Shown one piece after another: positions 23,095 through 26,242 of a stretch of 26,242 nucleotides of DNA (positions are counted from its first letter, which is position 1; every line of letters begins with the position of its first letter). Origin of the DNA: Bacteroides sp. (GTDB lineage Bacteria; Bacteroidota; Bacteroidia; Bacteroidales; Bacteroidaceae); assembly GCA_030152865.1 (NCBI GenBank), contig JASLIW010000017.1:1-26242 (forward strand), in the 5' to 3' direction. Made by a program: the position numbers and the translations under genes. The notes under the pieces were generated by a model. It was not told where the DNA came from. It worked only from the letters and a program-made list of their open reading frames with translations, and made no database searches.

Positions 23095-23799
23095 CTATTT
23101 TTTATAAGCACAAATAGCTACGTAATCTCCCTTGTCATAGCCTTCTGTGGGCTCTTCTACTTGATCGTTAGAGTAAACGGGGTGTGTAGTGAGTGTTTGG
23201 TAGCAGTGAAAATCAGTGAAGCCTACTTTTTTCATCGCTTCCATTTTTTCAGGAGTTGATCTCCAATAGGCATTTTTAACGAGTTCAATGGGGTAGGGAT
23301 CTTTGGGGCTAATGTTGCGAGTAGCTTCTGTGTCCCAGCTACCAACCTCTGCTGCTAGGCGGTAGATGAGTCCATACGAACTCTCTTTGGGAAGGTCCAC
23401 TACAACAATCTTACCTCCAGGCTTAAGTGCTTTGTAGCTTTTCTCTAAGGCGATGTCAAAGCCTTTCATATAGCAAGGACAGCCGTTGTAGATAATTGTA
23501 TCGTATTGTTTACCCCCATAGGTAGCCTCTTCGGCAGTACTAATATCTACCGCTAGTCCACGTGCTTTAGCAATGCGTGCCATATCGGTCGAAGGTTCTA
23601 AGCCCTCACGGATATCTATGTCAAATTCTTCACGCAGGATTTTCTCAAATAATCCGCTACCACAGCCTACAGAATAAATTTCGCCACTATTTTCTAGGGC
23701 TTTAGCAACCATCTTTACTTCCGAGTAAAGTACATTTTTATTCTCCATAAACCAAGAGTCATAGCGATCTGCATGCTCATCAAAAGTTTGTTTCTTCAT
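23095..23799 (-). CDS. Class I SAM-dependent methyltransferase in a TPP-riboswitch operon
   Basis: A 234-aa soluble protein. The ATG at 23799 (MKKQTFDEHADRYDSWF) is the real start; the longer reading frame to 23850 runs back through the riboswitch terminator hairpin. Residues 8-18 (EHADRYDSWFM) resemble the UbiE/BioC-type N-terminus. Motif I is IYSVGCGSGLFE (41-52), followed by the acidic-loop region REGLEPSTDMA, motif IV IIYNGCPCYMKG with an unusual Cys pair, and the post-motif KALKPGGKIVVVDLP. The C-terminal part carries substrate determinants I do not recognise (DPYPIELVKNAYWRSTPEKM, THPVYSNDQ). It lies between the TPP riboswitch and tenA, 5 nt from tenA. A role in thiamine or pyrimidine/thiazole salvage is inferred from regulation only; the substrate is unknown. 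Confidence 0.88.
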   Translation of the reverse strand: MKKQTFDEHADRYDSWFMENKNVLYSEVKMVAKALENSGEIYSVGCGSGLFEKILREEFDIDIREGLEPSTDMARIAKARGLAVDISTAEEATYGGKQYDTIIYNGCPCYMKGFDIALEKSYKALKPGGKIVVVDLPKESSYGLIYRLAAEVGSWDTEATRNISPKDPYPIELVKNAYWRSTPEKMEAMKKVGFTDFHCYQTLTTHPVYSNDQVEEPTEGYDKGDYVAICAYKK

Positions 23800-23811
23800 A
23801 ATTGCAATAAA

Positions 23812-23843
23812 ATAAAAAAGCCGCTTCATATCGAAACGGCTTT
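23812..23843 (-). terminator. Riboswitch-controlled terminator (expression platform)
   Basis: On the minus strand AAAGCCGTTTC and GAAGCGGCTTT form an 11-bp stem (one G-U) with loop GATAT, followed by a run of T's (23819-23812). It lies between the TPP aptamer and the start codon at 23799, as expected for TPP-dependent transcription termination. Confidence 0.87.
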
Positions 23844-23883
23844 GAATCATATAAGGATGTAATTGTAGTTCTTACATTTGATT

Positions 23884-23962
23884 TCCGTTTCCCTCCGATG
23901 TAATTATACATATCAGGTTTAAAGGGTATGTTCTCAGCTCCTCAGGAGCACCCCTAACGTTT
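23884..23962 (-). promoter_or_regulatory. TPP riboswitch (THI element)
   Basis: On the minus strand the conserved aptamer blocks appear in order: TTAGGGGTGCTC, the CTGAGA of the THI box, ACCCTTTAAACCTGAT, and TCGGAGGGAAACGG. The closing P1 helix is CGTT/AACG (23956-23959 with 23886-23889). The aptamer binds thiamine pyrophosphate; the terminator at 23812-23843 is the output, so the methyltransferase-tenA operon should be off when TPP is plentiful. Confidence 0.95.
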
Positions 23963-23966
23963 ACTT

Positions 23967-23996
23967 CAAAAGTAAGTAAATAATATTCAGAAACAA
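23967..23996 (-). promoter_or_regulatory. Promoter of the TPP-regulated operon
   Basis: On the minus strand TTG (23996-23994), a 19-nt spacer, then TACTTTTG (23974-23967). The predicted start (~23960) is where the aptamer begins. The promoter lies just past the stop of the MFS gene, so the operon is independent of it. Confidence 0.8.
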
Positions 23997-24002
23997 AAGA
24001 AA

Positions 24003-25184
24003 CTACTTTTTATTATACCACTGATACAAGTTGAGTAGGAGTGAGGCGCTTACTAAGGTAGCTCCAATTAAGGCTATACCTGTCCATTGTAAATAGGCCC
24101 AAGCAAAACCAGATAGGGTTGTTCCTAGGGTGCCTCCAATAAAGTAAGTGGTCATGAAGATGGTATTGACTCGGTTGACGGCCTCAGGACGCAAGCTGAG
24201 CATATTTGTCTGATTGCCCAGCTGTATGCACTGCATGCCAATATCTAAGATGATAATACCTGATATAATACCGAAATAATGGTTTTGTAAGAAGTAGAGT
24301 AAGCCCCAGCCAAAAAGAATTAGAAATCCACCGATGAAGTTGATGCGGTAGATACCGATACGGTCTACGTATTTGCCAATTGTTGAGGCTGTCAAGGCTC
24401 CAGCAACACCACACAGACCTAAAAGACCGACAATGGTGCCTCCTGCGTAAAAAGGAGGCAGTGCCATTTTGAAGGCAAGCATGGCCCACAGTGAGAGAAA
24501 AGAGCCAAAAGCCAGACCAGATTTAATTGATGCAAAGCGTAGGCTTGGTTCCTCTTTGGCAATCTTTACTAGTGATTTCATGAGGTTTTTATAGCTGCCC
24601 TTAAAGGTGGGTAGGATAGTAGGGAAGTAGCGGTAGAGAATGATAAAGGAGATAGCCATAATGATAGCGGCTAGATAATACATGCTTCTCCAGCCCCAAA
24701 GTTCGCCTACAAAACCACTGATGACTCGTGAAGCTAGTATTCCTGTGAGTAGACCTGATAAGACAAGTCCTACATTTCTACCTCGATCTTGAGCTAAAGA
24801 ATATTGAGATACCATGGGGAGAAAAAGCTGTGGTGTGACTGAACAGAGTCCTGTAACTAAAGAGGCTATAAGAATAATATAGATGTTGTGGGCTGAGCCA
24901 ATGACGAGTAGAGCAAGTGTTATGATACCAAAGTTGGCTAGTATAATAGGTTTTCGCTTAATCATATCGCCCAAGGGAACAATAAAAAGTAGGCCAAGCG
25001 CATAACCTAGTTGAGACACAATAGATATCGCATTAACTTGCACCTCTGACACATTCATCTCTAGACGTATCATGCCCAATAAGGGTTGGCAGTAATAGAG
25101 GTTGGCAATTGAAAATCCTGTGGTTAGTATAATGAGCCATAAGAGGTGGCTGGGGATACCTTGATTTACTCGAAGTTCTTGCAT
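24003..25184 (-). CDS. MFS transporter
   Basis: A 393-aa inner-membrane protein with 12 predicted helices. The first helix carries TTGFSIANLYYCQPLLGMI, typical of the drug:H+ antiporter-like MFS group that includes YnfM-like proteins; the loop 2-3 signature appears as PLGDMIKRKPII, and helix 5 has LVLSGLLTGILASRVISGFVGELWGWR. The central loop (about 190-205) is short. Whether it exports a toxin or imports a nutrient cannot be told. It lies upstream of the TPP riboswitch on the same strand, so it is not itself riboswitch-controlled, although its 3' end abuts that promoter. A weak -7-like TTACTTTG (25210-25203) lies 18 nt before the start. Confidence 0.9.
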   Translation of the reverse strand: MQELRVNQGIPSHLLWLIILTTGFSIANLYYCQPLLGMIRLEMNVSEVQVNAISIVSQLGYALGLLFIVPLGDMIKRKPIILANFGIITLALLVIGSAHNIYIILIASLVTGLCSVTPQLFLPMVSQYSLAQDRGRNVGLVLSGLLTGILASRVISGFVGELWGWRSMYYLAAIIMAISFIILYRYFPTILPTFKGSYKNLMKSLVKIAKEEPSLRFASIKSGLAFGSFLSLWAMLAFKMALPPFYAGGTIVGLLGLCGVAGALTASTIGKYVDRIGIYRINFIGGFLILFGWGLLYFLQNHYFGIISGIIILDIGMQCIQLGNQTNMLSLRPEAVNRVNTIFMTTYFIGGTLGTTLSGFAWAYLQWTGIALIGATLVSASLLLNLYQWYNKK

Positions 25185-25256
25185 TTTACCTTAATTTTAG
25201 TGCAAAGTAACTAAAATTTATGCTGAAACGGGAGTGTTTAAATCTTTTTAAACTTA

Positions 25257-25290
25257 GAAGGGGTCTTAGCTATCTAGCTAAGACCCCTTC
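25257..25290 (-). terminator. Terminator-like hairpin after pntB
   Basis: A perfect 15-bp stem (GAAGGGGTCTTAGCT at 25257-25271 and its complement at 25276-25290) with a tetraloop, 22 nt past the pntB stop. The U-tract on the minus strand is poor (CTTCTAAGTTT), so it may be only partly efficient. Confidence 0.75.
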
Positions 25291-25312
25291 ACTTATCTAA
25301 GACTTTATGGTA

Positions 25313-26242
25313 TTAAAATGAATCTATTAACTGGATGAGCGTTTCCTTAGCATCTCCCAGTAAGAGTGTCGATTTATCGCTGTTATAGAGTGGGTTATCT
25401 ACTCCTGCATAGCCAGGTTGCGTGTCGTAATTGCAGATAACAATGTGTTTGGCTTGGTCAACATTGAGTACAGGCATGCCGTAAATAGGTGTTCCTTCGG
25501 CTTCCCGTGCTGCAGGATTAACCACATCATTGGCTCCAACAATAATGGCTAGGTCTGCTTGAGCAAATTCACCGTTGATTTGATCCATTTCATAGAGTTC
25601 GTCGTAGGGTACATCTGCTTCTGCCAGAAGTACATTCATGTGTCCAGGCATACGTCCAGCCACAGGATGTACGGCATAGCGTACACGAGCTCCATTTCTT
25701 TCTAGCTTATCTGCTAGTTGCTTCACTTGGTGTTGCGCCTGGGCTAGAGCCATACCATAGCCTGGTACCAAAATAACATCTTTTGCCTCTTGTAGATTAA
25801 GTTTAGTTTGAGGCTTGGATATATTGTCTTGTTTGTTTTGGCCTACGAGAGCTATTAATTGCTGTAGTGATTCCTTAGCATCTCCTAGCAGGAGTGTAGC
25901 TTTATCGCTGGTGTATAGTGGGTTATCTACTCCTGCATAGCCTGGCTGTGTATCGTAATTACACACGATAATGTGCTTGGCTTGATCGGCATTGAGCACA
26001 GGCATGCCATAGATGGGTGTTCCTTCTGCCTCTCGTGCTGCAGGGTTGACCACATCATTAGCTCCAATGATAATGGCTAAGTCTGTTTCTGCAAAATCGG
26101 CATTGATTTGCTCCATTTCATAGAGTTCGTCGTAGGGTACATCGGCTTCTGCTAGGAGTACATTCATGTGTCCAGGCATGCGTCCAGCTACAGGGTGTAC
26201 GGCATAGCGCACCTGAGCTCCTTGTTGTTCAAGCTTATCGGC
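25313..26242 (-). CDS. pntB: NAD(P) transhydrogenase subunit beta, C-terminal part with duplicated domain III (5' end outside window)
   Basis: The membrane proton-translocating transhydrogenase makes NADPH from NADH using the proton gradient; domain III of the beta subunit binds NADP(H). The frame is open to the window edge (309 residues visible); the in-frame GTG at 26212 is internal. Two tandem copies of domain III are present. The first, cut by the edge, runs from ADKLEQQGAQ through VRYAVHPVAGRMPGHMNVLL, IIIGANDVVNPAARE, GTPIYGMPVLNADQAKHI and NYDTQPGYAGVDNPLY to LLLGDAKESLQQLI. A linker of about 20 residues (GQNKQDNISKPQTKLNLQEA) leads to a complete second copy starting VILVPGYGMALAQAQH, with the same blocks, ending at the stop. 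Period 176 residues. Usual PntB has one domain III. The membrane domain and pntA would lie to the right. Confidence 0.92.
   Translation of the reverse strand, partial: ADKLEQQGAQVRYAVHPVAGRMPGHMNVLLAEADVPYDELYEMEQINADFAETDLAIIIGANDVVNPAAREAEGTPIYGMPVLNADQAKHIIVCNYDTQPGYAGVDNPLYTSDKATLLLGDAKESLQQLIALVGQNKQDNISKPQTKLNLQEAKDVILVPGYGMALAQAQHQVKQLADKLERNGARVRYAVHPVAGRMPGHMNVLLAEADVPYDELYEMDQINGEFAQADLAIIVGANDVVNPAAREAEGTPIYGMPVLNVDQAKHIVICNYDTQPGYAGVDNPLYNSDKSTLLLGDAKETLIQLIDSF
25313..26242 (-). repeat. 528-bp in-frame tandem duplication inside pntB
   Basis: Bases 25313-25714 align with 25841-26242 at a fixed offset of 528 (for example, the CATAGAGTTCGTCGTAGGGT block at 25591 and 26119). The copies differ at scattered, mostly silent positions, with about 85% protein identity by eye, so they have diverged and are not an assembly stutter. 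The full left boundary of the first copy lies outside the window. Confidence 0.9.

Noticed and set aside
23800..23850. 17-residue N-terminal extension of the methyltransferase
   Set aside because: It would be translated from the riboswitch terminator hairpin; ATG 23799 gives the normal family N-terminus.
24003..25184. MFS gene as a thiamine transporter under the TPP riboswitch
   Set aside because: The riboswitch and its promoter lie downstream of this gene on the same strand, so they cannot control it; sequence resembles general MFS exporters.
1..26242. CRISPR arrays, insertion sequences, prophage or integration sites
   Set aside because: No regularly spaced repeats, transposase, integrase or target-site duplications were seen on either strand.

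Overview
The window is a stretch of Bacteroidota chromosome, most likely order Bacteroidales. This rests on protein families typical of the phylum (a DUF3575/DUF3868 pair, a PspC protein with the Bacteroidota N-terminal domain, a DPP5-like lipoprotein peptidase, NspC, a TonB receptor) and on the promoter type: several genes are preceded by a TAnnTTTG -7 box, and at three loci (tRNA cluster, padR, the TPP-riboswitch operon) a TTG lies exactly 19 nt upstream of it. Shine-Dalgarno sequences are weak throughout. I cannot name the species. I see no insertion sequence, phage, CRISPR array or rRNA; this looks like ordinary core genome with a few unusual local arrangements.

Layout, left to right. 1-6.4 kb: 3' end of an endonuclease/exonuclease/phosphatase gene; class II fructose-bisphosphate aldolase; superoxide dismutase (minus strand) divergent from a PcrA/UvrD helicase, which is followed after 12 nt by carboxynorspermidine decarboxylase (polyamine synthesis). 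6.5-6.9 kb: a Tyr-Gly-Leu tRNA operon with a consensus promoter and a terminator. 7.0-8.4 kb: dihydrolipoamide dehydrogenase (minus). 8.7-10.8 kb: a DUF3575 + DUF3868/OmpA-like/TPR envelope pair of the sort found with fimbriae, here without fimbrillin genes. 11.0-12.5 kb: a PadR regulator overlapping a PspC membrane protein, behind a perfect 15-bp-arm palindrome that covers the -33 element. 12.5-19.4 kb (minus): DPP5-like peptidase, a DUF4332 helix-hairpin-helix protein, a TonB-dependent receptor and an NCS2 uracil/xanthine permease. 19.6-21.8 kb (plus): YbaK-type aminoacyl-tRNA deacylase and a POT peptide transporter. 21.8-26.2 kb (minus): a small lipoprotein, a TPP-riboswitch-controlled operon (SAM methyltransferase + TenA), an MFS transporter, and the 3' part of pntB.

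The two most striking observations are at the right end. The visible part of PntB carries two tandem copies of the NADP(H)-binding domain III (528-bp period, about 85% identical protein by eye), whereas the usual protein has one. In addition, a complete TPP riboswitch with promoter, aptamer and terminator hairpin controls a two-gene operon whose first gene is an uncharacterised SAM-dependent methyltransferase lying 5 nt before the thiamine-salvage enzyme TenA. This suggests an unrecognised methylation (or demethylation-related) step in thiamine salvage. Other notable points are the PadR palindromic operator, an LpdA lacking the usual catalytic Glu partner of its active-site His, and an NCS2 permease next to a TonB receptor.
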